DNA of 64,000 nt from Melioribacteraceae bacterium (GCA_016342755.1 JAEINS010000007.1:124001-188000); one strand, 5' to 3'; numbered from the stretch's first letter, positions 37,404 through 46,920 are shown. Notes: generated from the letters alone by a model not told the origin. Numbers and translations: made by a program.

Positions 37404-38753
37404 ATGGAAGTTGATAAAAAAAGAGTAAACGAAATAAAAAGTGGTGCAATTAAAACTGGACCAATACTTTACTGGATGCAAAGAGATCAGCGTGTTGATG
37501 ATAATTGGGCTTTACTTTTTGCACAGGAAAAGGCAATTGAAAAAAATGAAAAGCTGATTATTGTCTTTAATCTTGTTAACGAGTTTTTAGATGCAACTGA
37601 AAGACAATTTTATTTTATGTTCGAAGGATTAAAAGAAGTTGAAAAAGATTTAGAAAAACTTAATATAAAATTTGAACTATTAATAGGAGATTGTTCTAAA
37701 ACAGTTCCAAAATTTATTGAAGATAACGATGTTTCAATTTTAATAACAGACTTTAATCCTTTGAGATTAACAAAAATTTGGAAGAAAAAAGTCGCTGATT
37801 TAATAAAGATTCCTTTTTATGAAGTTGATACACATAATATTGTTCCAATTTGGCAGGCATCTAATAAACTTGAATATGCGGCTTATACAATAAGACCAAA
37901 AATTACTAAACAGCTTGATAAATTTTTAACAGAAATTCGTAATGTTAAAAAGTTTTCTGGTGAGAAAGTTCAAAATGTAACCGATTGGAATAAAGTTTTT
38001 TTAGACTTAAAGATTAATAGAAATGTTAAACCTGTAAAAAATTTTGTTGGCGGATCTGATAATGCGATAAGTGTTTTAAACGAATTTGTTAATAAAAAAC
38101 TTAAACATTATTCAGAACTACGAAATAACCCGACACTAAATTATATCTCAAATATTTCGCCTTATCTTCATTTTGGACAAATTTCTTCACAAAGAGTTGC
38201 ACTTGTTGTGCAGCAATTTATTGAGTATGATGAATCGATAAAATCATTTCTTGAAGAATTAATTGTTAGAAAAGAATTAGCTGATAATTATTGTTTTAAT
38301 AATAATAGTTACGATAGTTTTGAAGGTTTTCATGATTGGGCAAAAAAAAGTCTGAAGGAACATAGAAATGATGAAAGGGAATTTATCTATAAATTGAATG
38401 ATTTTGAATCTATGAATACTCATGATCCGTTGTGGAATGCAGCGCAATATGAAGTATATTCAACTGGTAAAATGCATGGTTTTATGAGGATGTATTGGGC
38501 AAAAAAAATATTAGAGTGGAGTGAATCTCCTGAAGAAGCGCAAAAAACCGCTATTTATTTAAATGATAAATATCAGCTTGATGGAAGAGATCCGAATGGA
38601 TATGCGGGAATTGCTTGGTCCATAGGCGGTGTACACGACAGAGCCTGGGGCGAAAGAGCAGTTTTTGGAAAAATTAGATTCATGAATTTTAATGGATGTA
38701 AAAGAAAATTTGATGTAAATAATTATATTAAACTTTACACAGTAAATAATTGA
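37404..38753 (+). CDS. phr: Class II CPD deoxyribodipyrimidine photolyase
   Basis: 449 residues. Class II features are visible: YWMQRDQRVDDNWALL at the start, TDFNPLR, VDTHNIVPIWQASNKLEYAA, and the FAD-binding C-terminus with SNISPYLHFGQISSQR, ELIVRKELADNY and GRDPNGYAGIAWSIGGVHDR. It uses blue/UV-A light and FADH- to split cyclobutane pyrimidine dimers. It starts one base after the SRPBCC stop, so it is part of the photoreceptor-led operon, which fits light induction. Confidence 0.93.
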   Translation: MEVDKKRVNEIKSGAIKTGPILYWMQRDQRVDDNWALLFAQEKAIEKNEKLIIVFNLVNEFLDATERQFYFMFEGLKEVEKDLEKLNIKFELLIGDCSKTVPKFIEDNDVSILITDFNPLRLTKIWKKKVADLIKIPFYEVDTHNIVPIWQASNKLEYAAYTIRPKITKQLDKFLTEIRNVKKFSGEKVQNVTDWNKVFLDLKINRNVKPVKNFVGGSDNAISVLNEFVNKKLKHYSELRNNPTLNYISNISPYLHFGQISSQRVALVVQQFIEYDESIKSFLEELIVRKELADNYCFNNNSYDSFEGFHDWAKKSLKEHRNDEREFIYKLNDFESMNTHDPLWNAAQYEVYSTGKMHGFMRMYWAKKILEWSESPEEAQKTAIYLNDKYQLDGRDPNGYAGIAWSIGGVHDRAWGERAVFGKIRFMNFNGCKRKFDVNNYIKLYTVNN

Positions 38754-38760
38754 GGTTAAA

Positions 38761-39291
38761 ATGAAAAGTTTTGTAATAATATGTTTTGTAATAATATGTT
38801 TTGTAGTTTTTATTGGCTGTTCATCAACAAATTATCCTCCTCTCGAAGTAGTTGACGAAGTAGATATAGAAAGATATATTGGAAAATGGTATGAAATTGC
38901 GCGCTTGCCTAACAGGTTTCAGGAAGACTGTTATAGAGCAACGGCTGAATACGATATAATAAATTCCGAAACTATTTCGGTTATAAATAGCTGCATGGAA
39001 GAGAGTATAGATGGCGAAATTGAAATGGCAGAAGGAAAGGCTTTTGTTGTGGAAGGTACAAACAATGCAAAACTTAAAGTCCAGTTTTTCTGGCCATTTA
39101 AAGGCGACTATTGGATTATTGATTTGGATAAAGAAAACTATACTTATGCGGTAGTTGGTTCACCAAGCCGCAAATATTTTTGGATTCTTGCACGAACTAC
39201 TAAGTTAAATGATCAGGTTTACAAAGAGATCATTCAACGGGCGGAAAATAAAGGTTTTAACTTAAGTACACTTATAGTTGAAGATTATTAA
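38761..39291 (+). CDS. blc: Outer-membrane lipocalin (Blc-like lipoprotein)
   Basis: 176 residues. A lipobox (IGCS, Cys20) gives a lipid anchor. The lipocalin signature [19 protein letters not shown] follows, then [23 protein letters not shown] and the C-terminal [11 protein letters not shown]. Bacterial Blc proteins bind fatty acids or lysophospholipids at the outer membrane, suiting a lipid remodelling cluster. Last gene of the rightward operon, 7 bases after photolyase. Its stop codon overlaps the convergent regulator gene. A 15-bp tandem duplication sits in its signal peptide. Confidence 0.92.
   Translation: MKSFVIICFVIICFVVFIGCSSTNYPPLEVVDEVDIERYIGKWYEIARLPNRFQEDCYRATAEYDIINSETISVINSCMEESIDGEIEMAEGKAFVVEGTNNAKLKVQFFWPFKGDYWIIDLDKENYTYAVVGSPSRKYFWILARTTKLNDQVYKEIIQRAENKGFNLSTLIVEDY
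38769..38798 (+). repeat. 15-bp tandem duplication in the lipocalin signal peptide
   Basis: TTTTGTAATAATATG occurs twice in a row (38769-38783 and 38784-38798), encoding [10 protein letters not shown] within the hydrophobic signal. It keeps the frame and lengthens the hydrophobic core by five residues. Confidence 0.85.
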
Positions 39292-40651
39292 TCCTTAAAA
39301 ATAATATTGTGCTTAGAAACAATTCTGTGAATTGATCTTCTGTCAAGATCACAGTTTTGAGCCGTCTTGGAAATATTACCATTATTTTTCTTTAGATGAT
39401 GTGTCAGATATTCAATTTCAAATTGTTCCAGAATTTTTTCCTTTGCGTCTTTATATTGGAGATCTACAATTTCTGAATCGAGCTTAAATTTCTTTTGAAT
39501 TTTCTGTAACGGAATATCATCAGTATCCACAATATTTCCCTGAGAAAGATAATACGCCCGGTTTATAATATTCTGCAGCTCTCTTATATTTCCCGGCCAC
39601 TGATAATCTACTAATATATCCTGGGCGTCATTGGAAAGCACTTTTTCGTGGTTACTGTTTTTGCAACAAATTTCTTTCATAAAATGTTTGGCTAAGAAAA
39701 TAATATCTTCTTTTCTGTCTCTTAGCGGCGGAAGTGTAATTGTAAAAGTATTTAATCTGTAAAGAAGATCTTCCCTAAACATCCCGTTCATAACAGCTTC
39801 ATCAATATTTTTATTTGTGGCCGCAATTACACGAACGTCAATTTCTATTTCCTTATGTCCGCCAATTCTTCTTATCTTCTTTTCTTCCAGCATTCTAAGA
39901 ATTTTAACCTGGGTTGCGGCAGACATATCGCCAATTTCATCGAAGAAAAATGTGCCCTGATTGGCAAACTCCAGAAGTCCGGGTTTAGACTGCGAAGCTC
40001 CCGTGAAAGCTCCTTTTTCATGTCCAAATAATTCACTCTCAAAAAGATTTTCGGGCAAAGCACCGCAATTAACTGGTACAAACGGATTTGTTTTTCCTTT
40101 GCTTAAATTATGTATTGCTCTGGCTATAAGCTCCTTACCTGTCCCGCTTTCGCCTAATACAAGAACGTTTATATCGCTGTGGGCAATTTTTTAACAAGAT
40201 CAATAATGCCTTTCATAGAATCACTTTTGTAAATAATTCCCTGAAGTGCTTCCTCGTTAAGAGCGGATTCTTTTTCGTCCTTATTAAAACTCTGGCTAAA
40301 TGCTTTCTCAATTGTATCAAAAAGTTTTCTGGAAGTGAACGGCTTTTCAATAAAATCGAAAGCTCCTTCTTTAATGGCCTCTACACTGGCTTCAATAGTT
40401 CCATAGCCAGATATAACAATGCCTAAAGTATTTGGGAACTTTTTAAATGCATTATGTAAAACATCTAATCCGGTATAACTTCCCATTTTCAAATCGGTAA
40501 TTATCATATCAAATTTATTAGAGCCAACAAGATTAATTGCCTCTTTGGGATTATTAATAGCTCTGATTTTATATTCAGGTTTATGATTAAAGAGTTTTTT
40601 AAGACTATTTAACATTTCTTGTTCATCATCAACTAATAAAATCTCTTTCAT
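39288..40651 (-). pseudogene. NtrC-family sigma-54 response regulator, single-base frameshift at an A6 run
   Basis: With one A restored at 40187-40192 the gene encodes about 454 residues: receiver (Asp53 in MIITDLKMG), AAA+ domain with Walker [15 protein letters not shown] loop (sigma-54 contact), [11 protein letters not shown], and a Fis-type helix-turn-helix ([20 protein letters not shown]). As read, the receiver frame (40651 to 40169) stops after VKKLPTAI. The AAA+ frame continues to 39288, with its first good Met in [12 protein letters not shown] at 40058. The break falls just before Walker A, where the family has VKKIA-type sequence. It overlaps the histidine kinase gene by 4 bp (ATGA). 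Sequencing error, true loss or phase variation are all possible. Confidence 0.85.
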
Positions 40652-42126
40652 TCAGTTTCCTTATTCCGAAAAGTTATTGTAAATGTTGTACCTTTACCAA
40701 TTTCACTTTCTAATTCAATTTTTGCTTTATGATTTTTGCAAATATTTTTAACAATGTACAATCCAAGTCCTGTTCCTTTTCCTTCAGATTTTGTGGTATA
40801 AAAAGGCGCAAAAATGTTTTTCTGTGACTTATGGTCAATACCGTTTCCAGTATCAGAAATAACCAAAATAACAGTATCAGAATCTTCATTTCTGATGGTT
40901 ATATTTATTTCGCCATCAAAACCAATGGCATCGGCAGCATTGTTTATAAGGTTTGTTATTATCTGTTCAATCTGAGCCGAATCGCCCCAGATAGAATTAT
41001 TATTTCCTTTAATATTTTTAGTTATCGAGATATTTTTTTTGCTAAGAATTGGTTCCAGCATTTGAATACTCTGCTCAACTATATTTGTTAAATCTATATT
41101 ACTAAATTCCTTGTTTATTTTTTTACTGTGTCTAAGAATGTTTTTAGTAATTTTAGTAATTTTTTCTACATAACCCTCTATAACTTCCAGGTCATTTTTA
41201 TAATTTTCAAGATGAATATTATTTTCTGCTTCAAGTCTTAAATAATCAGTTCGTGAAAGCATAATTGCAGAATAGTTATTTATTTCGTGTGCAATGCTCG
41301 AAGTTAATTCACCTATTGTAGCTAATTTATCAGCATGCTGAAGTTGTTTAAAATGGAGTTCCTCAATTTCTTCTCTCGAAGTTTTTATCTCTTCAACCAT
41401 TCTGTTAAAATGCCTGTTCAAATGTCCAAACTCATCGTCTTTTTCAATTTTTAATCTTGTGTCAAGATTTCCATGCACAACTTTATCAAGAGCATTCATA
41501 AAATTGTTTAAGGGAATATTTATAAAGTGACTGAAGGAATAATAGAATCCGGTTACTAAAAGCAATATCATTATTATTGATAAAAATACCAGGCTGTTTA
41601 TGCCGCTTATAAAGTACTTTTCAGTCTCAGTAATATGTGTATCAATGTCTAAGTAGGCAATGGCATTTTGTTCCTCATGGCAACTTTGACAGTCGGGTTT
41701 ATTTATTATTGGCTGAAAAGCTGTATATGCGTGAAGATCGGAAGTAAGAGATACATTTCTAACTCCAAAATCGATAAAACTAGAATCAACATGATCAGGA
41801 GCAACCTTAAAGATATTTTTTCCGTTTTCTTCTTTAACTGATGAATAAACAATTTTACCATCTTTTCTGAATAATCTTACATGATAAATATTATCATTTA
41901 ATGAAATATCGTTAATAGTTTTTTCCAGATCGTGCGCGGAGCCCAGCATCATTGCGTTATCAACTCCAAACTCTAAAATATCCATGGAGGTATTTAGAAG
42001 AATTTCTGACCGCTCTTCAAAATTTCTGGCAAATTGAGTTAATAAAAAGAACGTGGGTATACCGGCACTAAATATTATAAATAGAACTGAATAAAATACG
42101 AATTTGCTTTTAGTTGTTTTTAACAT
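40648..42126 (-). CDS. Sensor histidine kinase with periplasmic CxxCH haem motif
   Basis: 492 residues. Membrane helix at about 9-30; a periplasmic domain ending in PDCQSCHEEQNAIAYLDI with Cys146, Cys149 and His150 as a c-type haem attachment site; second helix at about 174-197; HAMP; HisKA with His280 (IGELTSSIAHEINNYSAIML); HATPase_c (ITNLINNAADAIG, DTGNGI, GTGLGLYIV). This is a redox- or gas-sensing kinase in the style of periplasmic haem sensors. It is cotranscribed with its sigma-54 regulator (overlap) and follows the multihaem NapC-type gene by 21 bases. Confidence 0.9.
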   Translation of the reverse strand: MLKTTKSKFVFYSVLFIIFSAGIPTFFLLTQFARNFEERSEILLNTSMDILEFGVDNAMMLGSAHDLEKTINDISLNDNIYHVRLFRKDGKIVYSSVKEENGKNIFKVAPDHVDSSFIDFGVRNVSLTSDLHAYTAFQPIINKPDCQSCHEEQNAIAYLDIDTHITETEKYFISGINSLVFLSIIMILLLVTGFYYSFSHFINIPLNNFMNALDKVVHGNLDTRLKIEKDDEFGHLNRHFNRMVEEIKTSREEIEELHFKQLQHADKLATIGELTSSIAHEINNYSAIMLSRTDYLRLEAENNIHLENYKNDLEVIEGYVEKITKITKNILRHSKKINKEFSNIDLTNIVEQSIQMLEPILSKKNISITKNIKGNNNSIWGDSAQIEQIITNLINNAADAIGFDGEINITIRNEDSDTVILVISDTGNGIDHKSQKNIFAPFYTTKSEGKGTGLGLYIVKNICKNHKAKIELESEIGKGTTFTITFRNKETE

Positions 42127-42147
42127 AGTTTAATTACATTCACATTA

Positions 42148-43647
42148 TTAAGGGTTTAATCCAGTATGGCAATCAGTACAAAGACTTTCTTTCCAGGCTT
42201 CTTCAATATCAACCGGATGTTTAAATTCTAAAGGCTCATTTATGTTGGCAAAAACGAAATCATCTTCTGTACCCTGACCTACAATTACATGACATAAGTT
42301 GCAATCGTTAGATATTACTTCTCCGTCTTCAGTTGCATGAGTATCATTATGACATCTAAAACATCCGTCAAATTCAAGATGCCCAATGTGAGTAGGATAA
42401 TGGCTCCATCTGACTTTCATTTCGGGAAATATATTTTTTGAATAAGCGGACATAAAGTTTGTAGTAGTCTCTTCAATTTCGTTTAACTTCTCAGCATAAA
42501 TATTAGGATAATCTTCTTTATAAAAGTTCGTGATTTCATTTTTAATAAACAAATTTGCCGAATCTTTATTTCCAAATTCTGTTTCACATAATTCCATTAG
42601 TTTCGATTTTATTTCAGGCAGACTGGCTGATATACGCCCCGCGGCCATTTCATTATTTACAAATAACGACGGAGGAAGATAGTTATGGGACGGTCTGTTA
42701 TGGCAATCCATGCAATCCATTGTTTTAACTGTTAGAGAATCAAGATTCAGGTCGTCATCGTTTGTATCACCATCTCTAAATATTTTTGATTCGCCTGTTT
42801 TCTTATTAGTATATTTTACCCACGGAATATTATTTAACTTAAAATCAGTTGCGGCATATTCAATTTTAACATCCGGGTTTATATGCCAATGAATTCCTTC
42901 CTGAAGAGCACTGCTGCTATGATCAGACCCAATTTTCATAACCATAGAAATATCCCAAGGGGTGTTTTTTTCGTCAGTTAAAAAATGTTTTTCGGTTCTT
43001 AGCTTTCTGGCGTAAAACTTTTGAGGCCAATGACATTTTTCACAGGTTTCTCTTGCCGGTCTTAGATTTGCAATCGGAGTTTCTATAGGACGCGGATAAA
43101 CATCAGTTATAACCGCATACACCTGATACAAACCAGACAGTTTAGATTTAACGAACCAGTCGGCACCGGTTCCAACATGACATTCTGCACAGGTTACTCT
43201 GGCATGAGCCGAATTTTGATACGCGACATATTCCGGTTCCATTACTGTGTGGCAAATAGTTCCGCAGAATTCTACCGATTCGGAATAATGGAAAGCTTCG
43301 TAGCTGCCAATTGCGGATAAAAAAAGAAAAATTACTGTTCCGACAGAAAAAATAATAAATGCATTTCTATGCCGTGTATTATTTAGATCAACGTAAGGTA
43401 GTTTAAATTCTTCAGATCTTGGACGCCGCTTTCTTGATATCAGCATCCCGACCGGAATAAGAATAAGACCTAAAACTAAAAAGGAGGGAAGAAGAATAAA
43501 AATTATCAGACCAAGATACGATGACTGCTGTTCAATTAAAATGGAAATTGCAAAAAGAAAAATAATCATGAAAAGAGAAATAATCGCAATTGTAACACCA
43601 ATAAGGGAAATCCAATTGTAAACTGACTTAGGTAATTTATCTTTCAT
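42148..43647 (-). CDS. NapC/NirT-type multihaem cytochrome c, quinol dehydrogenase-like
   Basis: 499 residues. Two hydrophobic segments lie near the N-terminus (about 11-40 and 45-70) and a third near 94-115. A NapC/NirT domain follows, with first haem site FCGTICHTVM (CxxxCH) and then CAECH, CEKCH, CMDCH, CFRCH, CNLCH and CTDCH, seven haem sites in all. The first has the CxxxCHxxM form seen in some NapC-like proteins. It probably takes electrons from menaquinol and passes them to periplasmic or outer-surface cytochromes. First gene of the leftward operon, whose next genes encode the haem kinase and sigma-54 regulator. Confidence 0.9.
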   Translation of the reverse strand: MKDKLPKSVYNWISLIGVTIAIISLFMIIFLFAISILIEQQSSYLGLIIFILLPSFLVLGLILIPVGMLISRKRRPRSEEFKLPYVDLNNTRHRNAFIIFSVGTVIFLFLSAIGSYEAFHYSESVEFCGTICHTVMEPEYVAYQNSAHARVTCAECHVGTGADWFVKSKLSGLYQVYAVITDVYPRPIETPIANLRPARETCEKCHWPQKFYARKLRTEKHFLTDEKNTPWDISMVMKIGSDHSSSALQEGIHWHINPDVKIEYAATDFKLNNIPWVKYTNKKTGESKIFRDGDTNDDDLNLDSLTVKTMDCMDCHNRPSHNYLPPSLFVNNEMAAGRISASLPEIKSKLMELCETEFGNKDSANLFIKNEITNFYKEDYPNIYAEKLNEIEETTTNFMSAYSKNIFPEMKVRWSHYPTHIGHLEFDGCFRCHNDTHATEDGEVISNDCNLCHVIVGQGTEDDFVFANINEPLEFKHPVDIEEAWKESLCTDCHTGLNP

Positions 43648-43756
43648 TTTTACACCATGGTTGTGAATTTAGGTAAATATAATATTTATAATTCAAATAT
43701 TCTAATTCTCAGTTATAATTGATTTGTTTTAATACTGAGTCAAAATAATGTGTCTG

Positions 43757-43812
43757 TGTCGTATTAATGTCGCAGTGGGATTTAAATGCGACTTATAAAA
43801 GACAGAATGTCG
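43757..43812. promoter_or_regulatory. Candidate enhancer sites for the sigma-54 regulator
   Basis: GTCGCA (43769-43774) and TGCGAC (43787-43792) form a perfect inverted repeat with a 12-base spacer. Extra TGTCG copies lie at 43757, 43768 (11 bp from the first) and 43808. The cluster is about 125 bp upstream of a sigma-54-like promoter, the usual distance for NtrC-type activator sites. Confidence 0.4.
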
Positions 43813-43904
43813 AATTTAGCATTATCGGGAGTTTATTTTTGAACTAAAATCAGTCATTTAAGGCAGAGGTATTTGGACTATGTATACATAGAAAAATTTT
43901 TATC

Positions 43905-43920
43905 TGGCACAAAAATTGGC
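43905..43920 (+). promoter_or_regulatory. Sigma-54-like promoter
   Basis: TGGCAC, five A, TTGGC: close to the consensus TGGCACG-N4-TTGCW, with the correct spacing but TTGG for TTGC. The predicted start is near 43931, two bases before the ATG at 43933. This would give an almost leaderless message, so either the promoter or the start codon is uncertain. Confidence 0.42.
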
Positions 43921-43932
43921 ATTACTATCAGC

Positions 43933-44316
43933 ATGAAAGTAGTTGCCATAACAAATAATATTGAATTGATAGAAATCATTCAAAATCTAAAAGAAGAATT
44001 TCAAATTGATCTGACATCAATTAATAAAATAAATGATTCTTTAGATGTTGTTTCTACTATCTGCGCAGCTCCTCCTGCTTTTCTAATATTTGATGATGAT
44101 CTAAAGCAAAATGAATCTGTAAAAATTCTTCAGTCAATAAGAAAACTCTGTAAGAATATTTCAATCATTTTCATTACATCAGACTCAAGCATAGAAAAAG
44201 GAAGGGAAGTAGCTCCGCTTGGTATTCAATACTATGGTGTTAGACCGGTAACTGAAGAAATTATTGCTGAAGCAATGAAATCGATTAAAAAATTTAAAGA
44301 CAACATTCTAAACTAA
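43933..44316 (+). CDS. Degenerate receiver-domain-like protein
   Basis: 127 residues from ATG 43933 (MKVVAITNNIEL). A TTG at 43873 with AGAGG 7 bases upstream would add 20 residues. The layout resembles a CheY-like receiver: FLIFDDDLKQNESVKIL at the phospho-acceptor strand, IIFITSDSSIEKG at the Thr/Ser switch strand, and GVRPVTEEII with Arg where Lys is usual. The acidic pocket at the N-terminus is missing (Thr-Asn-Asn), so phosphorylation is doubtful. It lies 27 bases upstream of the secreted cytochrome gene and is probably cotranscribed with it. Confidence 0.6.
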   Translation: MKVVAITNNIELIEIIQNLKEEFQIDLTSINKINDSLDVVSTICAAPPAFLIFDDDLKQNESVKILQSIRKLCKNISIIFITSDSSIEKGREVAPLGIQYYGVRPVTEEIIAEAMKSIKKFKDNILN

Positions 44317-44343
44317 TTTTTATTCATAATTAAGGAGTTAAGT

Positions 44344-46920
44344 ATGAAAAAACTATTTTTATTATTTATTCTAGCAGTTCTATTTGGGTATTCAAATGTA
44401 AATGCCCAGGTTACTGCTGAGCCTTATATGGTCTCAACCGGAGCGGCTGTTCTTAATGCTGATGATATTTTTGTTAATCCGTATAATGGATTGACAAATG
44501 TTGGAAAAGAATCAACTATGTATTTTAAAGGTTCTGCAACAGCAGGATTAAGCGGAAGCCAAATGTGGACTTTATTAAGCAAGCCTACTGGTTCTACTGC
44601 TGCTTTTGGTGCAAAAGTGGAAGTTGAAGGTTTTGAAGTAATTATCTTTATTCCCGACTTAGTTGGTAACTATATGGTTGAGTTTTCTGATGCCGGAGCA
44701 ATGGATACAATAAGCTTACATGCCGGAACTTATGCTGGTGGAGCTAATTGTGCAATGTGTCACTCAGGAGTTGCTAGTAAATGGGAAGGTACAGGCCATG
44801 CGTCAACTTTAGACGATTATTTTGACGGTAAACAATATTTACGTTCTACTTGTGCTGATTGCCATGCAACTGGTTACGATTTAACAGCAAATAATGATGG
44901 ATTTGATGATTTTGATTTTGTTTATCCTGATACCCTTTTTGACGGACAGAGTGCAAATTTAGCTGCTGCATATCCAGGTGCTATGGCTCGTTCTAATGTT
45001 CAGTGCGAAGCTTGTCACGGACCAAGTGCCAATCACTTAATGGATGGTTTTAGTCCTTCTGTAAGTTCTGGTGCTGATGCATGTTTACCTTGTCATGATA
45101 ACGGACATTATCATATATTAGGTGAAGCGTGGAGTTATGCAGGTCATGCTGCTCCTCCTGCAAGAGATTCATGGAGTGGAAGTTGTGCTAAATGTCATAC
45201 AACAACAGGTTTCATTCAGTTTGCAAAAGGTGAAACAGTAAACTCTGGTCCAACAGACGGTATTAACTGTGCTGCGTGCCATGATCCTCATGATGCAACA
45301 AATCCAAATCAGATTCGTGTTATGACTGCTTCACTTGCTAACGGTTATGAAATTGAAGTTGGCGGAAAAGGTAAGTTGTGTATGAATTGCCACCAAAATA
45401 GAAGAGATTCTGAAGAGTATGCACCTACATCTGGCGGAAGTCATTTTGGCCCTCATTATATGCCTCAGGCAGATATGTTAGTTGGACAAAATGCAGTTAC
45501 ATTTGGCCAGACTTTACCATCATCAGCACATGCTGCTGGTATTGAAAACTCTTGTATCGAATGCCATATGTCTCCAAATAAAGATGCTGGTGGTCATAAT
45601 ACATCAAAAGATGCTGACGGTAATCCATTATACACAGGTGGACATACATTTAATGTATCACATGAAGGATCTGCTGATAACGTAAAAGTTTGTGAACCTT
45701 GCCATGGTAGTGTTGGTGATTCATTTGACGTTAAAAAATTCTATATGAATGGAATGGCTGATCATGATGGTGACGGAACTGAAGAAGGATTACAAGAAGA
45801 AGTTCATGGTTTAATGGATAAATTAGCGGCTATGTTACCTCATGCTGATTCAGTTGCGGGATATGATGCTCATGATTCAGTTACAGATGATTTCACAGCT
45901 GTTGAAAGACAAGCTGCGTTTAACTTTGAATTAGTTTATTATGATCATAGTTATGGTATTCATAACCCTGCATTTACAGTTTCACTTCTTAAAACATCAA
46001 TGGAAGCTTTAGAATTAAGTGATTTAGGTCCTGGTGTTCTTCAAAGTGTAATGGATGTACCTAACGATCAAGGTAAACAAGTAACTGTATCCTGGACTCA
46101 GTTTATGGGTGACGGTGTTAGTGATAACATGGTTACAAGTTATGTTGTTCTTAGAGAAGACGGTGCTGACTGGACAGAAGTTGGTACAGCTACTCCTATC
46201 AAAATGATGAAATACTCAGTTGTAGTTCCTACTTTATATGATTCTACAGCAGATGGTATGATGACAAGTAAATTCAAAGTTGTTGCTAAATATGCTGACG
46301 GAACAACAATGGCAACAGATATGATGGAAGGATTCTCAATTGATAACTTAATTCCAATGGCTCCTGCTAATGTTAATGCTTTATTAGCTGATAATACTGT
46401 TGAGTTAACATGGGATGATCCTGTTGATGCTGACTTTGAATACTTTGCAGTTTACAGATCAACTACAGAAGCATTTGCTCCAAACACTGAAAACATGATT
46501 GGAACAACAGTTTCTCCAGAGTTCAATGATCCTAATTTAGAAGAAAATACTTATTACTATAAAGTTGCGGCTTATGATTTCTCAGGAAATATGGGTGAAG
46601 TTTCAGATGAAGTATATATGTCAGTAACAGGAATCGACGGTTTAGAAGGTCTTCCAACTGAATATTCTTTATTCCAAAACTATCCAAATCCATTTAATCC
46701 TAGTACACAGATTAAATTTGCTCTACCTCAGGCAGGTGAAGTAAAAGTTAAGGTGTACGACGCGGTTGGTAGAGAAGTTGCTACAATAGTTAATCAAGCA
46801 TTAAGTGCCGGATATCATACTTATACCTGGAATGCAACAAACAATGCATCAGGTATTTATTTCTATGAAATTCAGGTAAACAGCTTTGTTCAAGTTAACA
46901 AAATGTTATTGATTAAATAA
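44344..46920 (+). CDS. Secreted nine-haem cytochrome c with T9SS sorting domain
   Basis: 858 residues. A signal peptide (1-22, NAQ) precedes a beta-sandwich (about 25-130) and nine CxxCH sites between residues 136 and 454 (CAMCH, CADCH, CEACH, CLPCH, CAKCH, CAACH, CMNCH, CIECH, CEPCH), in a cytochrome c554-like pattern. Two fibronectin-type domains follow, then the T9SS tail (YSLFQNYPNPFNPSTQIKF to SGIYFYEIQVNSF). The tail indicates transport across the outer membrane, so this is a candidate extracellular electron-transfer protein. Strong ribosome-binding site AAGGAG. Codon choice is more uniform than in neighbouring genes, which suggests high expression. Confidence 0.92.
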   Translation: MKKLFLLFILAVLFGYSNVNAQVTAEPYMVSTGAAVLNADDIFVNPYNGLTNVGKESTMYFKGSATAGLSGSQMWTLLSKPTGSTAAFGAKVEVEGFEVIIFIPDLVGNYMVEFSDAGAMDTISLHAGTYAGGANCAMCHSGVASKWEGTGHASTLDDYFDGKQYLRSTCADCHATGYDLTANNDGFDDFDFVYPDTLFDGQSANLAAAYPGAMARSNVQCEACHGPSANHLMDGFSPSVSSGADACLPCHDNGHYHILGEAWSYAGHAAPPARDSWSGSCAKCHTTTGFIQFAKGETVNSGPTDGINCAACHDPHDATNPNQIRVMTASLANGYEIEVGGKGKLCMNCHQNRRDSEEYAPTSGGSHFGPHYMPQADMLVGQNAVTFGQTLPSSAHAAGIENSCIECHMSPNKDAGGHNTSKDADGNPLYTGGHTFNVSHEGSADNVKVCEPCHGSVGDSFDVKKFYMNGMADHDGDGTEEGLQEEVHGLMDKLAAMLPHADSVAGYDAHDSVTDDFTAVERQAAFNFELVYYDHSYGIHNPAFTVSLLKTSMEALELSDLGPGVLQSVMDVPNDQGKQVTVSWTQFMGDGVSDNMVTSYVVLREDGADWTEVGTATPIKMMKYSVVVPTLYDSTADGMMTSKFKVVAKYADGTTMATDMMEGFSIDNLIPMAPANVNALLADNTVELTWDDPVDADFEYFAVYRSTTEAFAPNTENMIGTTVSPEFNDPNLEENTYYYKVAAYDFSGNMGEVSDEVYMSVTGIDGLEGLPTEYSLFQNYPNPFNPSTQIKFALPQAGEVKVKVYDAVGREVATIVNQALSAGYHTYTWNATNNASGIYFYEIQVNSFVQVNKMLLIK

